Shown here: positions 26,423-38,291 of the stretch, in pieces
How the letters are laid out: each line of letters opens with the position of its first letter
Numbering within the stretch: the first letter of the stretch is position 1
NCBI RefSeq assembly: GCF_027853965.1
Contig: NZ_JAQGLB010000030.1
Span: forward strand, 1-64,000
From: Saccharopolyspora indica
GTDB lineage: Bacteria; Actinomycetota; Actinomycetes; Mycobacteriales; Pseudonocardiaceae
Reading direction: 5' to 3'
Length of the DNA stretch: 64,000 nucleotides
Program-made: the position numbers and the translations under genes
The notes under the pieces: generated by a model
The model's input: only the letters and a program-made list of their open reading frames with translations
Told to the model about the DNA's origin: nothing
Database searches by the model: none

Positions 26423-27139
26423 TTGGCTGACAACGAATCCGAGCAGCGCTGGGCGGTCGAACCGGCCCGGCCGCAGTCCGGTCCGGTGGCCGGTCGCGCG
26501 CGGCAGGGCATGTTCGGCGTGCGCGGCACGGGAGACACCTCGGGCTACGGCGGGCTGCGCCTGCCCGCCTACGTGCCGCCCGCCGCGGAACGCCCGTACG
26601 GCGGCTGGTTCGACGAGGTGGCCGATGCGCTGCTGGCGGCGCTGGGCGAGCGCGGGCTGCCCGCCGACACCGTGCAGCAGGTGACGGTCGACCGCGGTGA
26701 GATCACCTTCTACGTGCGCACCGACCAGCTGCTGGAGGTCTGCCGCGCGCTGCGCGACGACCCGGCGCTGCGCTTCGAGCTGTGCAGCTCGGTGTCCGGC
26801 GTGGACTACGGGCCGGAGGTGCCGCAGCGGCTGCACTCGGTCTGCCACCTGACGTCGATGACCTACCGGCGCCGGATCCGCGTCGAGGTCGCGGTGGACG
26901 TCGAGGACCCGCACGTGCCGTCGGTGGTCGAGGTGTACCCGACCGCGGACTTCCAGGAGCGCGAGACCTGGGACATGTTCGGGATCGTCTACGACGGCCA
27001 CCCGGCGCTCACCAGGATCCTGATGCCGGACGACTGGGACGGCCACCCGCAGCGCAAGGACTACCCGCTGGGCGGCATCCCGGTCGAGTACAAGGGCGCC
27101 GAGATCCCGCCACCGGATCAGCGCAGGGCGTACTCATGA
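26423..27139 (+). CDS. nuoC: NADH-quinone oxidoreductase subunit C
   Basis: Peripheral 30-kDa-type subunit of complex I that supports the quinone module. The 238-residue product has the family signature [16 protein letters not shown] and the C-terminal [18 protein letters not shown]. The first ~55 residues are a low-complexity extension relative to shorter homologues. The start is a TTG at 26423 with AGGTGAG upstream. nuoC and nuoD are separate genes, unlike the fused nuoCD of E. coli. Its stop overlaps a 29-codon ORF that reaches the nuoD start. Confidence 0.94.
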   Translation: MADNESEQRWAVEPARPQSGPVAGRARQGMFGVRGTGDTSGYGGLRLPAYVPPAAERPYGGWFDEVADALLAALGERGLPADTVQQVTVDRGEITFYVRTDQLLEVCRALRDDPALRFELCSSVSGVDYGPEVPQRLHSVCHLTSMTYRRRIRVEVAVDVEDPHVPSVVEVYPTADFQERETWDMFGIVYDGHPALTRILMPDDWDGHPQRKDYPLGGIPVEYKGAEIPPPDQRRAYS

Positions 27140-27225
27140 CGGCCAGCATACGCGAAATTCCCGTTATTTCACCGGAAAACGCGTTCCCGGAGGGTGGCGG
27201 CACCGGGGAGAGGTGTTGGAGATGA
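27136..27225 (+). CDS. Possible 29-residue coupling ORF between nuoC and nuoD
   Basis: An ATG at 27136 overlaps the nuoC stop (ATGA), and the frame ends with a TGA at 27223-27225 that overlaps the nuoD ATG at 27222 (again ATGA). The peptide would be 29 residues with no recognisable domain. It fills the only sizeable gap between nuoC and nuoD. Its likely role, if translated, is to carry ribosomes from nuoC to nuoD and keep subunit amounts balanced. It could also be a chance frame. Confidence 0.4.
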   Translation: MTASIREIPVISPENAFPEGGGTGERCWR

Positions 27226-28565
27226 GTACCGAATCACTGGCCGGCACCGGCTTCGGCGACCCCGAAGCGGCCGAGTCGCGGGAGACCACCGAGGGCCGGG
27301 TCTACACCGTCACCGGTGGCGACTGGGACGAGTTCATCGACGAGACCGCCGGTGAGGAGCGGGTCGTCATCAACCTCGGCCCGCAGCACCCGTCGACGCA
27401 CGGCGTGCTCCGGCTGGTGCTGGAGCTCGAGGGCGAGACCGTCACCAAGGCCCGCTCGGTGATCGGTTACCTGCACACCGGCATCGAGAAGAACACCGAG
27501 TACCGCACCTGGACCCAGGGCGTCACCTTCGTGACGCGGATGGACTACCTGGCGCCGCTGCACAACGAGGCCGCCTACTGCCTCGGGGTGGAGAAGCTGC
27601 TCGGCATCGAGGCGCCGCCGCGGGCCCAGACGTTCCGCGTGATGCTCATGGAGCTCAACCGGATCTCCTCGCACCTGGTGTTCCTGGCGACCGGTGCGAT
27701 GGAGCTCGGCGCCACCACCGGCATGACCTTCGGCTTCCGCGAGCGCGAGGAAGTCCTGCACCTGCTGGAGTTCCTGACCGGGCTGCGGATGAACCACGCG
27801 TTCATCCGGCCGGGCGGCACCGCGCAGGACCTGCCGGAGGGCTGGCAGGAGAAGGTGAAGTCGTTCATCAAGGTGATGGACTCCCGGCTGCCCTCCTACG
27901 ACAAGCTGTTCACCGGCCAGCCGATCTGGAAGCAGCGCCTCAAGGACGTCGGCTACCTGCCGCTGGACGGCGCCATGCAGCTGGGCATCACCGGCCCGCT
28001 GCTGCGCTCCGCCGGCCTGGCCTGGGACCTGCGCAAGATCGAGCCGTACTGCGGTTACCAGGACTACGAGTTCGAGGTGCCGACCAGCACCGACGCCGAC
28101 TGCTACGCCCGGTACCTGCTGCGGCTGGAGGAGATCCACCAGTCGCTGAAGATCATCCGGCAGTGCGTGGACAAGATGGAACCCGGCTCGCACATGGTCT
28201 CCGACGCCAAGATCGCCTGGCCGTCGAAGCTGAGCATCGGGCCGGACGGCATGGGCAACTCGCTGGAGCACGTCCGCAAGATCATGGGTCAGTCGATGGA
28301 ATCGCTGATCCACCACTTCAAGCTGGTGACCGAGGGCTTCGACGTGCCGCCGGGGCAGGTGTACTCGCCGGTCGAGTCGCCGCGCGGCGAGCTGGGCGTG
28401 CACCTGGTCTCCGACGGCGGCACCCGGCCGATGCGGGTGCACGTCCGGGAACCCAGCTTCGTGAACCTGCAGGCGATGCCCGCGATGTGCGAAGGCGGAC
28501 TGGTGGCCGACGTGATCGCGGCGGTCGCCTCCATCGACCCGGTGATGGGCGGGGTGGATCGATGA
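27222..28565 (+). CDS. nuoD: NADH-quinone oxidoreductase subunit D
   Basis: 49-kDa-type subunit forming the quinone pocket with NuoB. The 447-residue product shows [20 protein letters not shown], whose His is close to the quinone head group, and the C-terminal [15 protein letters not shown] typical of the family. The ATG at 27222 is chosen because AGAGG lies 8 nt upstream; the GTG at 27213 lies within that ribosome binding site. An N-terminal extension of about 45 residues precedes the conserved core. The stop overlaps the nuoE start (ATGA). Confidence 0.95.
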   Translation: MSTESLAGTGFGDPEAAESRETTEGRVYTVTGGDWDEFIDETAGEERVVINLGPQHPSTHGVLRLVLELEGETVTKARSVIGYLHTGIEKNTEYRTWTQGVTFVTRMDYLAPLHNEAAYCLGVEKLLGIEAPPRAQTFRVMLMELNRISSHLVFLATGAMELGATTGMTFGFREREEVLHLLEFLTGLRMNHAFIRPGGTAQDLPEGWQEKVKSFIKVMDSRLPSYDKLFTGQPIWKQRLKDVGYLPLDGAMQLGITGPLLRSAGLAWDLRKIEPYCGYQDYEFEVPTSTDADCYARYLLRLEEIHQSLKIIRQCVDKMEPGSHMVSDAKIAWPSKLSIGPDGMGNSLEHVRKIMGQSMESLIHHFKLVTEGFDVPPGQVYSPVESPRGELGVHLVSDGGTRPMRVHVREPSFVNLQAMPAMCEGGLVADVIAAVASIDPVMGGVDR

Positions 28566-29317
28566 CCGAGCAGTTCCAGTTCACCACCACCGACGACGCG
28601 GCGGACGCCGCCGACACGTCGGTGTTCGACGAGCAGACGCGCTCCGAGGCGCAGCAGATCATCGCGCGCTACCCGGAGCCCCGGTCGGCGCTGCTGCCGA
28701 TGCTGCACCTCGTGCAGTCGGTGCAGGGGCACGTCAGCCCGGCGGGGATCCAGTTCTGCGCCGACCAGCTGGCGCTGACCACCGCCGAGGTCAGCGCGGT
28801 CGCCACCTTCTACACCATGTACAAGCGCAAGCCGTGCGGGCAGCACCTGGTGAGCGTGTGCACCAACACGCTGTGCGCGGTGCTGGGCGGCGACGCGATC
28901 TACAAGACGCTCGGCGAGCACCTGGGCGTCGGGCACGACGAGACCGCGGGCACTCCCGGCGAGGAGGGCTCGATCACCCTCGAGCACGCCGAGTGCCTGG
29001 CGGCCTGCGACCTGGGCCCGGTGCTGCAGGTGAACTACGAGTACTTCGACAACCAGACGCCGGAGCAGGCGCTGGAACTGGTGAAGTCGTTGCAGCGCGG
29101 GGAGAAACCGGCCCCGACGCGCGGTCCGGAGCTGTCCGACTTCCGCGGTGCGGAGCGCCAGCTGGCCGGCTTCTTCGACGACCTGGAGTCCACTGTGGCC
29201 GGTCCGTCGGCGGCGGTCGAGACGCTGCGCGGCGCGCAGCTGGCCCACGAGCGCGGCTGGACCGCGCCCAGCATGCCCGACGACGTGGAACTGCCGCCGG
29301 TGCCGGAGAAGAAGTGA
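28562..29317 (+). CDS. nuoE: NADH-quinone oxidoreductase subunit E
   Basis: 24-kDa-type subunit of the NADH-dehydrogenase module with a [2Fe-2S] cluster (N1a). Ligands are C100, C105, C145 and C149 (SVCTNTLC and AECLAACD). At 251 residues it carries a C-terminal extension of about 75 residues beyond the thioredoxin-like domain, a feature seen in other actinobacterial NuoE proteins. It overlaps nuoD by 4 bp and lies 7 bp before nuoF, as expected for translational coupling. Confidence 0.95.
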   Translation: MTEQFQFTTTDDAADAADTSVFDEQTRSEAQQIIARYPEPRSALLPMLHLVQSVQGHVSPAGIQFCADQLALTTAEVSAVATFYTMYKRKPCGQHLVSVCTNTLCAVLGGDAIYKTLGEHLGVGHDETAGTPGEEGSITLEHAECLAACDLGPVLQVNYEYFDNQTPEQALELVKSLQRGEKPAPTRGPELSDFRGAERQLAGFFDDLESTVAGPSAAVETLRGAQLAHERGWTAPSMPDDVELPPVPEKK

Positions 29318-29324
29318 GGGTGCA

Positions 29325-30626
29325 ATGACGCGACCAAGCATCAGCCCGGTGACGCCGGTCCTGACCAAGCGGTGGCTCTCGCCGAACTCCTGGACCCTGC
29401 GCACCTACGAGCAGCTGGAGGGCTACACCGCGCTGCGCAAGGCGCTGGCGGGCACGCCCGACCAGCTCGTCGAACTGGTCAAGTCGGCGGGCCTGCGCGG
29501 CCGCGGCGGCGCCGGGTTCCCGGCGGGCGTGAAGTGGAGCTTCATGCCCAAGGAACCCACCAAGCCGCACTACCTGGTGATCAACGCCGACGAGGGCGAA
29601 CCGGGCACCTGCAAGGACATCCCGCTGATGATGGCCGATCCGCACTCGCTGATCGAGGGCTGCGTCATCGCCAGCTACGCGATGCGCGCCAACCACTGCA
29701 TGATCTACGTGCGCGGTGAGGCGCTGCACCCGATCCGGCGGCTGAACAACGCGGTGCGCGAGGCCTACCAGGCCGGTTACCTGGGCAAGGACATCCTGGG
29801 CTCCGGGTTCGACCTGGACATCGTGGTGCACGCGGGCGCGGGCGCCTACATCTGCGGCGAGGAGACCGCGCTGCTGGACTCGCTGGAGGGCAAGCGCGGG
29901 CAGCCGCGGCTCAAGCCGCCGTTCCCGGCCGCCGCGGGCCTCTACGCCTGCCCGACCACGGTGAACAACGTCGAGACGATCGCCACCGTGCCCTACATCG
30001 TCAACGGCGGTTCCGACTGGTTCCGCACCATGGGCGGCGAGAAGTCGCCGGGCCCGAAGATCTACTCGATCTCCGGGCACGTGGAGAAGCCGGGCCAGTA
30101 CGAGGCCCCGCTGGGCACCACGCTGCGGGAGCTGCTGGAGCTGGCGGGTGGCATGAAGGACGGCATCCCGCTGAAGTTCTGGACGCCGGGCGGCTCGTCG
30201 ACGCCGATGTTCACCGCCGAGCACCTGGACGTGCCGCTGGACTTCGAGGGCGCGGCCGAGGCCGGTTCGATGCTGGGCACCACCGCGGTGATGGTGTTCA
30301 ACGAGACGGTGTCGGTGCCGTGGGCCGTGATGAAGTGGACGCAGTTCTACGAGCACGAGTCCTGCGGCAAGTGCACGCCCTGCCGCGAAGGCACCTACTG
30401 GCTGGCCCAGGTGCTGGAGCGGATGGTCGAAGGGCACGGCACCCAGGAGGACATCGACACCCTCCTGGACATCTGCGACAACATCTTCGGCCGCTCGTTC
30501 TGCGCGCTCGGCGACGGTGCGGTGAGCCCGATCGTCAGCGGCATCAAGTACTTCCGCGAGGAGTTCCTCGCGCTGTGTGAGACGAACAAGACCGGCGAGC
30601 CGGAACTGGTAGGAGCGGCCCGATGA
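29325..30626 (+). CDS. nuoF: NADH-quinone oxidoreductase subunit F
   Basis: 51-kDa-type subunit that binds NADH and FMN and carries cluster N3. The 433-residue product has [15 protein letters not shown] (NADH/FMN site), [19 protein letters not shown], and the [4Fe-4S] motif [12 protein letters not shown] with a fourth Cys further on (SFCALGDGA). It starts with ATG at 29325, 7 bp after nuoE, and its stop overlaps nuoG by 4 bp. Motifs and length are normal, so the NADH-input module is complete. Confidence 0.97.
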   Translation: MTRPSISPVTPVLTKRWLSPNSWTLRTYEQLEGYTALRKALAGTPDQLVELVKSAGLRGRGGAGFPAGVKWSFMPKEPTKPHYLVINADEGEPGTCKDIPLMMADPHSLIEGCVIASYAMRANHCMIYVRGEALHPIRRLNNAVREAYQAGYLGKDILGSGFDLDIVVHAGAGAYICGEETALLDSLEGKRGQPRLKPPFPAAAGLYACPTTVNNVETIATVPYIVNGGSDWFRTMGGEKSPGPKIYSISGHVEKPGQYEAPLGTTLRELLELAGGMKDGIPLKFWTPGGSSTPMFTAEHLDVPLDFEGAAEAGSMLGTTAVMVFNETVSVPWAVMKWTQFYEHESCGKCTPCREGTYWLAQVLERMVEGHGTQEDIDTLLDICDNIFGRSFCALGDGAVSPIVSGIKYFREEFLALCETNKTGEPELVGAAR

Positions 30627-33157
30627 CGGTGGCACCAAGCCAAAAAGACGACGCTGGAGAAGCCCGTCCGCTGCCTCCCGGCTACGTCCGCCTGACCATC
30701 GACGGGATCGAGGTCGAGGCGCCCAAGGGCGAGCTGCTGATCCGCACCGCGGAGCGGATGGGCATCACCATCCCGCGCTTCTGCGACCACCCGCTGCTGG
30801 ACCCCGCCGGGGCCTGCAGGCAGTGCCTGGTCGAGGTCGAGATGGGCGGCAGGCCGATGCCGAAGCCGCAGGCGTCCTGCACGATGACCGTCGCCGACGG
30901 CATGGTGGTCAAGACGCAGCAGACCTCGCCGGTGGCGGACAAGGCTCAGCAGGGCGTGATGGAGCTGCTGCTGATCAACCACCCGCTGGACTGCCCGATC
31001 TGCGACAAGGGCGGCGAGTGCCCGCTGCAGAACCAGGCGCTCAAGCACGGCCGGGCCGAATCCCGCTTCCGGGACACCAAGCGGACCTTCGCCAAGCCGG
31101 TGCCGATCTCCTCGCAGGTGCTGCTGGACCGCGAGCGCTGCGTGCTGTGCCAGCGCTGCACCCGGTTCTCCAAGCAGATCGCCGGTGACCCGTTCATCGA
31201 ACTGCTGGAGCGCGGCGCGCTGCAGCAGATCGGCACCGGCGAGCAGCAGCCGTTCCAGAGCTACTTCTCCGGCAACACCATCCAGATCTGCCCGGTCGGC
31301 GCGCTCACCAGCGCCGCCTACCGGTTCCGGTCCCGGCCGTTCGACCTGGTGTCCACGCCGGGCCAGTGCGAGCACTGCGCATCGGGCTGCGAGATCCGCA
31401 ACGACTGGCGGCGCGGCAAGGTGACGCGGCGGCTGGCCGGGGACGACCCGGAGGTCAACGAGGAGTGGATCTGCGACAAGGGCCGGTTCGCGTTCCGCTA
31501 CGCCACCGCCGGTGACCGCATCACCCGCCCGCTGGTCCGGGAGAACGGCGAGCTCCGCGAGGCGTCCTGGACCGAGGCGCTGCAAGCCGCGGCGAAGGGC
31601 CTCGCCGAGGCGCGCGACGCGGGCGGGGTCGGCGTGCTGCCGGGCGGTCGGCTGACCGTCGAGGACGCCTACTCGTACTCGAAGTTCGCGCGGATCGCCC
31701 TGCGCACCAACGACATCGACTTCCGCGCGCGGCCGCACTCCGACGAGGAGCTGCGGTTCCTGGAGTCCGCGGTGGTGGGGACGACACCGGGGACCGGGGT
31801 CACCTACCGGGACCTGGAGTCCGCGCCCGCGGTGCTGTGCGTGACCTTCGAACCGGAGGAGGAATCGCCGATCGTCTTCCTGCGGCTGCGCAAGGCGGCC
31901 CGCCAGGGGAAGACGAAGGTGTTCCACCTCGGCCCGCGCACCTCGCCGGGCGTGGAGAAGACCACGGTCATCGTGCACAACGGCGGCCCGGTCAGCACCG
32001 GCGAGCTGGTGCCCTGCACGCCGGGCGGTGAAGCCGCCGCGCTGCGGTCGCTGCCGTCCGACGTGGAGGAATCGCTCCGGCAGCCGGGCGCGGTGCTGGT
32101 CGTCGGCGAACGCGCGGCGGAGGTCCCCGGGCTGTACTCGGAGATCCTGCGCGCCGCGCAGCGCACCGGCGCCCGGGTCGCCTGGATCCCCCGCCGGGCG
32201 GGGGAGCGCGGTGCGATCGAGGCCGGTGCGCTGCCGACGCTGCTGCCCGGTGGCCGGCCGGTCGCCGACGCCGCGGCCCGCGCCGAGATCGAGCAGACCT
32301 GGGGCGTGGGCTCCGGCGCGCTGCCCGCGACCGCCGGCCGCGACCTCACCGGAATCCTCGCCGCGACCGCGGCCGGGGAGCTCTCCGGCCTGGTCGTCGG
32401 CGGTGTCGACCCGAACGACCTGCCCGATCCGGCGCTCGCCGAGCGGGCCCTGCGCCGGGCGGGCTTCGTGGTCAGCCTGGAACTGCGGGCGAGCGCGGTC
32501 ACCGAGCACGCCGACGTGGTGCTGCCCATCGCCCCGAGCGTGGAGAAGTCCGGCAGCTACCTGAACTGGGAAGGCCGCCGCCGCGAGTTCCGCACCACCA
32601 TCGAGGGCACCGGGGCGCTGCCGGACTGCCGGGTCCTGGACACCCTCGCGGTGGAGATGGACGCCGACCTGTTCACCCAGACCCCGGCCGCCGCGGCCGC
32701 CGAGCTCGACCGCATCGGCCCGAACACCGGAGAGCGGCTGCCCGGCCCGGACGAACCGGCCGCCACCGCGCCGGTCCCGGGCCCGGGCCAGGCGGTGCTC
32801 GCGACCTGGCGGCAGCTGCTGGACAACGGCTCGATGCAGGACGAGGAGCCGAACCTGGCGGGCACCGCGCGCCGCACCGTCGCGGTGCTCTCGCCGCGCA
32901 CCGCGCAGCGCATCGAACTCGGCCACGCGCAGCGCATCGAGGTGCGCACCGCCAAGGGCTCGATCGTGCTGCCGGTGGAGCTGGCCGAGATGCCCGACGA
33001 CGTGGTCTGGCTGCCCACCGACTCCGGGACCTCGCGGGTGCACCGCGCGCTCGGCGCCGGGCACGGGGCGCTCGTCGACATCACCGCCACCACGCCGATG
33101 TCCCCCGCGGCCGGCAACGGCCACGGCACCACCCACCTCAACGGGGGGAGAGCATGA
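30623..33157 (+). CDS. nuoG: NADH-quinone oxidoreductase subunit G
   Basis: Largest peripheral subunit (844 residues), holding several clusters. The N-terminal ferredoxin domain has C54, C65, C68 and C86 for the [2Fe-2S] cluster. Next come the His/Cys motif [15 protein letters not shown] and [10 protein letters not shown] for [4Fe-4S] clusters, then CEHCASGC with WICDKGRF, the ligands of the extra cluster N7 found in some bacteria. The remainder is a molybdopterin-oxidoreductase-like domain that lacks cofactor in complex I. It overlaps nuoF and nuoH by 4 bp each. Confidence 0.96.
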   Translation: MTVAPSQKDDAGEARPLPPGYVRLTIDGIEVEAPKGELLIRTAERMGITIPRFCDHPLLDPAGACRQCLVEVEMGGRPMPKPQASCTMTVADGMVVKTQQTSPVADKAQQGVMELLLINHPLDCPICDKGGECPLQNQALKHGRAESRFRDTKRTFAKPVPISSQVLLDRERCVLCQRCTRFSKQIAGDPFIELLERGALQQIGTGEQQPFQSYFSGNTIQICPVGALTSAAYRFRSRPFDLVSTPGQCEHCASGCEIRNDWRRGKVTRRLAGDDPEVNEEWICDKGRFAFRYATAGDRITRPLVRENGELREASWTEALQAAAKGLAEARDAGGVGVLPGGRLTVEDAYSYSKFARIALRTNDIDFRARPHSDEELRFLESAVVGTTPGTGVTYRDLESAPAVLCVTFEPEEESPIVFLRLRKAARQGKTKVFHLGPRTSPGVEKTTVIVHNGGPVSTGELVPCTPGGEAAALRSLPSDVEESLRQPGAVLVVGERAAEVPGLYSEILRAAQRTGARVAWIPRRAGERGAIEAGALPTLLPGGRPVADAAARAEIEQTWGVGSGALPATAGRDLTGILAATAAGELSGLVVGGVDPNDLPDPALAERALRRAGFVVSLELRASAVTEHADVVLPIAPSVEKSGSYLNWEGRRREFRTTIEGTGALPDCRVLDTLAVEMDADLFTQTPAAAAAELDRIGPNTGERLPGPDEPAATAPVPGPGQAVLATWRQLLDNGSMQDEEPNLAGTARRTVAVLSPRTAQRIELGHAQRIEVRTAKGSIVLPVELAEMPDDVVWLPTDSGTSRVHRALGAGHGALVDITATTPMSPAAGNGHGTTHLNGGRA

Positions 33158-34452
33158 CCACAACCGCGGAACTGCTCGCCGACGACCCGATCTGGCTGAT
33201 CCTGCTGAAGGTCGTGGTGATCTTCGCCTTCCTGGTCGTCATGACGCTGCTGACGATCTGGGCGGAGCGCCGGGTGATCGGCCGGATGCAGAACCGGCCG
33301 GGCCCCAACCGGGCAGGCCCGTTCGGCATCCTGCAATCGCTGGCCGACGGTCTGAAACTGGCGTTCAAGGAGGACATCCGGCCGGTCCTGGCCGACAAGT
33401 GGGTGTACTTCCTGGCCCCGGTGATCTCGGCGACGCCCGCGCTGGTGGCGTTCTCGGTGATCCCGATCGGCCCCGAGGTCACCATCTTCGGCGAGCGGAC
33501 CGCGCTGCAGCTGGTCGACCTGCCGGTCGGCCTGCTGGTGGTGCTGGCCTGCGCCTCCGTCGGCGTGTACGGCATCGTGCTGGCCGGCTGGGCCTCCGGG
33601 TCGCCGTACCCGCTGCTCGGCTCGCTGCGCTCGGCGGCGCAGGTGATCTCCTACGAGATCGCGATGGGCCTGTCGTTCGTCGCGGTGATCATGTACGCGG
33701 GCACGATGTCCACCGCGGGCATCGTCGAAGCCCAGGCGAACGGCTGGTTCTTCCTGCTGCTGCCGTTCAGCTTCGTGGTCTACGTGATCGCGATGGTCGG
33801 TGAGACCAACCGCGCCCCGTTCGACCTCCCGGAGGCCGAGTCGGAACTGGTCGGCGGCTTCCACACCGAGTACTCCTCGCTGAAGTTCGCGCTGTTCTTC
33901 CTCGCCGAGTACATCAACATGGTCACCGTCTCGGCGCTGGCGACCACGCTGTTCCTCGGCGGCTGGCACGCGCCGTGGCCGCTGTCGCTGATCGGCGACG
34001 GGGTGCTCAACACCGGCTGGTGGCCCGCGCTGTGGTTCCTCGGCAAGACGATCGCGTTCCTGTTCTTCTTCATCTGGCTGCGCGGCACCCTGCCCCGCCT
34101 GCGCTACGACCAGTTCATGAACCTGGGCTGGAAGATCCTGGTCCCGGCGAGCCTGGTGTGGATCATCGCCGTGGTGGTGATCCGCGCGGTGCGCAACGAC
34201 GACGCGATCACCACCCAGCAGTTCCTCATCGGCGGCGGCGTGGTGATCGCGGTGCTGCTGGTGGCCACGTTCCTGATCCCGGACCGCCGTCCGGCCAAGG
34301 ACACCGACGAAGTGCCGCTGGCGGGCAGCGGTTACCCGATTCCGCCGCTGGACCTGCAGGTCCCCGAGGCCCCGCCGCGCCCGGTGCGCACCGGTGCCGC
34401 GGGCGAGGTCGGGCGCGCGGAAGGCGAGGAGGCGCCTGATGGGAATGTTTGA
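33154..34452 (+). CDS. nuoH: NADH-quinone oxidoreductase subunit H
   Basis: Membrane subunit linking the quinone site to the proton-pumping arm. The 432-residue product has about eight helices, the first loop [19 protein letters not shown] and the conserved acidic loop [21 protein letters not shown] hydrophilic C-terminal tail of about 70 residues extends beyond the last helix. It starts at the ATGA overlap with nuoG and overlaps nuoI by 14 bp. Confidence 0.96.
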   Translation: MTTTAELLADDPIWLILLKVVVIFAFLVVMTLLTIWAERRVIGRMQNRPGPNRAGPFGILQSLADGLKLAFKEDIRPVLADKWVYFLAPVISATPALVAFSVIPIGPEVTIFGERTALQLVDLPVGLLVVLACASVGVYGIVLAGWASGSPYPLLGSLRSAAQVISYEIAMGLSFVAVIMYAGTMSTAGIVEAQANGWFFLLLPFSFVVYVIAMVGETNRAPFDLPEAESELVGGFHTEYSSLKFALFFLAEYINMVTVSALATTLFLGGWHAPWPLSLIGDGVLNTGWWPALWFLGKTIAFLFFFIWLRGTLPRLRYDQFMNLGWKILVPASLVWIIAVVVIRAVRNDDAITTQQFLIGGGVVIAVLLVATFLIPDRRPAKDTDEVPLAGSGYPIPPLDLQVPEAPPRPVRTGAAGEVGRAEGEEAPDGNV

Positions 34453-34993
34453 TCCGGTCAAGGGCTTCGGCGTCACCTTCTCGACGATGTTCAAGAAGGT
34501 CGTCACCGAGGAGTACCCGGAGGTCAAGAAGGTCCCGGCGCCCCGGTTCCACGGCCGCCACCAGCTCAACCGTCACCCGGACGGGCTGGAGAAGTGCGTG
34601 GGCTGCGAGCTGTGCGCCTGGGCGTGCCCGGCCGACGCGATCTTCGTGGAGGGCGGGGACAACACCGAGGAAGCGCGCTACTCGCCCGGTGAGCGCTACG
34701 GCAAGGACTACCAGATCAACTACCTGCGCTGCATCGGCTGCGGGTTGTGCATCGAGGCGTGCCCGACGCGCGCGCTGACGATGACCAACGAGTACGAGAC
34801 CGCCGACGACAACCGCCAGGACCTGATCTACACCAAGGAAGACATGCTGGCGCCGCTGCTGGCGGGCATGGAGCAGCCGCCGCACCCGATGCGGCTCGGC
34901 GAGGACGAGCAGGACTACTACGTGCGCGGTCCTGAGCTCGCCCGCGGCGTGCCCGCTGAGGAGAAGTCCGGGCACGAGGAGGCCGGGAGATGA
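34439..34993 (+). CDS. nuoI: NADH-quinone oxidoreductase subunit I
   Basis: Ferredoxin-like subunit with clusters N6a and N6b. Two complete [4Fe-4S] motifs are present: C53, C56, C59, C63 ([12 protein letters not shown]) and C98, C101, C104, C108 ([12 protein letters not shown]). The 184-residue length is normal. The ATG at 34439 lies inside the end of nuoH, with GGAGG 6 nt upstream. It overlaps nuoJ by 4 bp. Confidence 0.96.
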   Translation: MGMFDPVKGFGVTFSTMFKKVVTEEYPEVKKVPAPRFHGRHQLNRHPDGLEKCVGCELCAWACPADAIFVEGGDNTEEARYSPGERYGKDYQINYLRCIGCGLCIEACPTRALTMTNEYETADDNRQDLIYTKEDMLAPLLAGMEQPPHPMRLGEDEQDYYVRGPELARGVPAEEKSGHEEAGR

Positions 34994-35919
34994 CCCTCGC
35001 AACCGCGCAAGTGCTGGCCCAGGGCGCCGCCGTCGGCGCCGGTGAGACCGCGGCCTTCTGGGTCCTCGGCCCGCTGGCGCTGGTCGGCGCGCTGGGCATG
35101 GTGTTCGCGCGCAACGCGGTGCACTCCGCGCTGTTCCTGGTGCTGACGATGCTGTGCCTCGGCGTGCTCTACATGGCGCAGAGCGCGCAGTTCCTCGGGT
35201 TCACCCAGATCATCGTCTACACCGGCGCGATCATGATGCTGTTCCTGTTCGTGCTGATGATGGTCGGCCGCGACTCCTCGGACTCGGTGGTCGAAGTGCT
35301 GCGCGGGCAGCGGCTGTGGGCCGGGCTCGGCGGCATCGGCCTGGCCACGCTGCTGGTGACCGGGCTGGCGCGGGCGCTCACCGACGTCCCGGTCGCCGCC
35401 CCGCTGAACCCGTGGAACCCGCAGGGCGGTGGCGCGGGCGGCCTCGGCCGGCTGATCTTCACCGACTACCTGTTCCCGTTCGAGCTGACCTCGGCGCTGC
35501 TGATCACCGCCTGCATCGGCGCCATGGTGCTGGCCTACGGCGGCAAGGGCCGCGGCCCGAAGCTGACCCAGAAGGAGCGGGCCAACGCCCGCTTCCGCGG
35601 CGCCCGCCCGTCGCCGCTGCCCGGCCCCGGCGTGTACGCCACCACCAACTCGGTGGCCGTGCCCGCGCTGCTGCCGGACGGTTCGGTGGCGCCGGAATCG
35701 CTGTCCGAGCTGCTGGAGAACCTGCCCGCCGACCGGCTCGGCGACGAGCGCCGGGCGGTCGCGGGCGAGACGGCCGCACCCGACCCGCACGCGCTGACCG
35801 CCGGGCACCACGAGGAAGCACCCGAGGTGCCCGAGCAGACGCCGCACGTCAACGGCAACGGGTCGAACAACAACGGCCACGAGACCGAGCACGTCCCCTC
35901 CGAGGAGGTCCGGCAGTGA
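34990..35919 (+). CDS. nuoJ: NADH-quinone oxidoreductase subunit J
   Basis: Membrane-arm subunit with five hydrophobic helices, including the conserved [20 protein letters not shown] helix that carries a pi-bulge in solved structures. At 309 residues it is much longer than the usual 165-200: about 130 hydrophilic residues follow the last helix (about residue 180), rich in Pro, Glu, His and Asn, probably disordered in the cytoplasm. It overlaps nuoI and nuoK by 4 bp each. Confidence 0.95.
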   Translation: MTLATAQVLAQGAAVGAGETAAFWVLGPLALVGALGMVFARNAVHSALFLVLTMLCLGVLYMAQSAQFLGFTQIIVYTGAIMMLFLFVLMMVGRDSSDSVVEVLRGQRLWAGLGGIGLATLLVTGLARALTDVPVAAPLNPWNPQGGGAGGLGRLIFTDYLFPFELTSALLITACIGAMVLAYGGKGRGPKLTQKERANARFRGARPSPLPGPGVYATTNSVAVPALLPDGSVAPESLSELLENLPADRLGDERRAVAGETAAPDPHALTAGHHEEAPEVPEQTPHVNGNGSNNNGHETEHVPSEEVRQ

Positions 35920-36215
35920 CCCCCACCTACTACCTGCTGCTCTCGGCGCTGCTGTTCACCATCGGCGCGGTCGGGGTTCTGGTGCGGCGCAACGCCATCG
36001 TGGTGTTCATGTGCATCGAGCTGATGCTCAACGCGGTCAACCTGACCCTGGTGACCTTCGCCCGCATCGAGGGATCGGTGCACGGGCAGGTCATGGCCTT
36101 CTTCGTGATGGTGGTCGCGGCGGCCGAGGTGGTGGTCGGCCTGGCCATCATCATGTCGATCTTCCGGACGCGTCGCTCGGCCTCGGTCGATGACGCCAAC
36201 CTGCTGAAGTACTGA
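35916..36215 (+). CDS. nuoK: NADH-quinone oxidoreductase subunit K
   Basis: Small (99-residue) MrpC-like membrane subunit with three helices. It keeps the two conserved intramembrane glutamates, in [11 protein letters not shown] and [11 protein letters not shown], that form part of the proton path. The start is a GTG overlapping the nuoJ stop, with GAGGAGG upstream. Length is normal. Confidence 0.96.
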   Translation: MTPTYYLLLSALLFTIGAVGVLVRRNAIVVFMCIELMLNAVNLTLVTFARIEGSVHGQVMAFFVMVVAAAEVVVGLAIIMSIFRTRRSASVDDANLLKY

Positions 36216-36226
36216 GAGGGCGCGTG

Positions 36227-38239
36227 GTGACGGCAAACACGAATCCCGGGGCCTTCCTCGCCGGGACCAACCCGGACGTGACCAGCGCGGCCGGTGCCAT
36301 CCAGGAGAACGCCTGGCTGCTGGTCGCTTTCCCCGCGCTGGGCGCGCTGGTCCTGCTCGTCGCCGGACGCCGGGCCAACGGCTGGGGCCACATCCTCGGC
36401 TGCGCCACGGTGATCGCGTCCTTCGTGTACGGCGTGCTGCTGTTCGGCTCCATCTCCGGGATGCCCGCGAGCGGTCAGGTGCGCGAGCTGCACCTGTTCT
36501 CCTGGATCCCGGTCAACGCCCTGCAGGTCGACTTCGGGCTCCGGCTGGACCCGCTGTCGATGGTGTTCCTGCTGCTGATCACCGGTGTCGGATCGCTGAT
36601 CCACATCTACTCGATCGGCTACATGTCGCACGACCAGGAGGGCCGCACCGGCCGGGACAACACCGAGCGGCGCCGGTTCTTCGCCTACCTGAACCTGTTC
36701 GTCGCCGCGATGCTGGTCCTGGTGCTGGGCAACAGCTTCGTGACGCTGTACCTGGGCTGGGAGGGCGTCGGTCTCGCCTCCTACCTGCTGATCGGCTTCT
36801 GGCAGGGCCGCCCGTCGGCGGCCGCGGCGGCGACCAAGGCGTTCGTGATGAACCGGGTCGGCGACGTCGGCCTGGCGCTGGCCATCTTCCTGCTGTTCGC
36901 CGAGCTGGGCACCACGCAGTACACCGAGGTCTTCGCCCGCGCCGGTGAGCTCTCGCCGGGCGTGCTGCTGGCCATCACGCTGCTGCTGTTGCTGGGCGCC
37001 TGCGGCAAGTCCGGCCAGGTCCCGCTGCAGGCGTGGTTGCCGGACGCGATGGAGGGCCCGACGCCGGTCTCCGCGCTCATCCACGCCGCGACGATGGTCA
37101 CCGCGGGCGTGTACCTGATCGCCCGCGCCAACCCGCTGTTCTCGCTCTCGCCGGGCGGGCAGCTCGCGGTCACCATCGTCGGCGCGGTCACGCTGCTGGT
37201 CGGGTGCGTCATCGGCTGCGCCTACGACGACATCAAGAAGGTCCTGGCGTACTCCACGGTCAGCCAGATCGGCTACATGATGCTGGCCGTCGGGCTCGGC
37301 CCGGCCGGGTACGCGCTGGGCATCATGCACCTGCTCACCCACGGCTTCTTCAAGGCCGGGCTGTTCCTCGGCGCCGGTTCGGTGATGCACGGCATGAACG
37401 ACGAGGTCGACATGCGCAAGTTCGGCGGCCTCTACCGGTACATGCCGGTCACCTTCGCCACCTTCGGCCTCGGCTACCTGGCGCTGATCGGGTTCCCGTT
37501 CCTGTCCGGCTTCTACTCCAAGGACGCCATCATCGAGGCGGCGTTCGGCCAGGAGGGCTGGCGCGGCTGGGTGTTCGGCGGCGCGGCGCTGCTGGGCGCG
37601 GGCATCACCGCCTTCTACATGACCCGCCTGGTGCTCATGACGTTCTTCGGCGAGAAGCGCTGGCAGAACCTCAAGGCCGCCAACGGCAAGGACTTCCACC
37701 CGCACGAGTCGCCCGCGGTGATGACCGCGCCGATGATCGTGCTGGCCATCGGTTCGGTGGCGGCGGGCATGTTCTTCGCGGGCGGCGACCGGCTGGTCGG
37801 CTTCCTGACGCCGTCGCTGGGCGAGCTCCAGGAAGCCGGGCACAGCGCCATCCCGCACGCCGCGATCCCGGTGCTGACCGTGGCGATCTCCGCGCTCGGC
37901 GCGCTGGTCGCCTGGCTGGTGGTCGGGCGCAAGCCGGTGCCGGTGCAGCGCCCGGAGCGGGTGTCGCCGATCGTCCGGGCGGCCCGCGCCGACCTGGGCG
38001 GCAACGCGCTGAACAACGCCGTCGCGGTGAAGCCCGCGTTCGGCCTGGCGCGCGGACTGGTCACAGTGGACGACAAGGGTGTCGACGGCGCGGTCAACGG
38101 CATCGCCGGGCTGCTGGGCTTCACCTCCGGCCGGTTGCGCCGCTGGCAGACCGGCTTCGTCCGCTCCTACGCCCTGTCCATGCTCTTCGGCGGCATCGTG
38201 GTGATCGCCGCCCTGATGGCCGTGGGGATCCCGTCATGA
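36227..38239 (+). CDS. nuoL: NADH-quinone oxidoreductase subunit L
   Basis: Distal antiporter-like proton-pumping subunit with the long lateral helix. The 670-residue product has the conserved Glu in [17 protein letters not shown] and the Lys-bearing discontinuous helix [20 protein letters not shown]. The start is taken at the GTG at 36227, six nt after GAGAGGG; the adjacent GTG at 36224 is also possible. It lies 11 bp after nuoK and 52 bp before nuoM. Length is normal. Confidence 0.95.
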   Translation: MTANTNPGAFLAGTNPDVTSAAGAIQENAWLLVAFPALGALVLLVAGRRANGWGHILGCATVIASFVYGVLLFGSISGMPASGQVRELHLFSWIPVNALQVDFGLRLDPLSMVFLLLITGVGSLIHIYSIGYMSHDQEGRTGRDNTERRRFFAYLNLFVAAMLVLVLGNSFVTLYLGWEGVGLASYLLIGFWQGRPSAAAAATKAFVMNRVGDVGLALAIFLLFAELGTTQYTEVFARAGELSPGVLLAITLLLLLGACGKSGQVPLQAWLPDAMEGPTPVSALIHAATMVTAGVYLIARANPLFSLSPGGQLAVTIVGAVTLLVGCVIGCAYDDIKKVLAYSTVSQIGYMMLAVGLGPAGYALGIMHLLTHGFFKAGLFLGAGSVMHGMNDEVDMRKFGGLYRYMPVTFATFGLGYLALIGFPFLSGFYSKDAIIEAAFGQEGWRGWVFGGAALLGAGITAFYMTRLVLMTFFGEKRWQNLKAANGKDFHPHESPAVMTAPMIVLAIGSVAAGMFFAGGDRLVGFLTPSLGELQEAGHSAIPHAAIPVLTVAISALGALVAWLVVGRKPVPVQRPERVSPIVRAARADLGGNALNNAVAVKPAFGLARGLVTVDDKGVDGAVNGIAGLLGFTSGRLRRWQTGFVRSYALSMLFGGIVVIAALMAVGIPS

Positions 38240-38291
38240 CCCGATCACACGTCCACTGCGGACTCAGTAGCGAGCTCCGGGAGGAGATCCG

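Noticed and set aside
32557-34569. Long open frame on the minus strand opposite nuoG-nuoH, and many similar antisense frames across the window
   Set aside because: High GC leaves few stop codons, so shadow frames are expected. Their products are Arg/His/Gln-rich low-complexity sequences with no domain, and they lie opposite well-supported genes.
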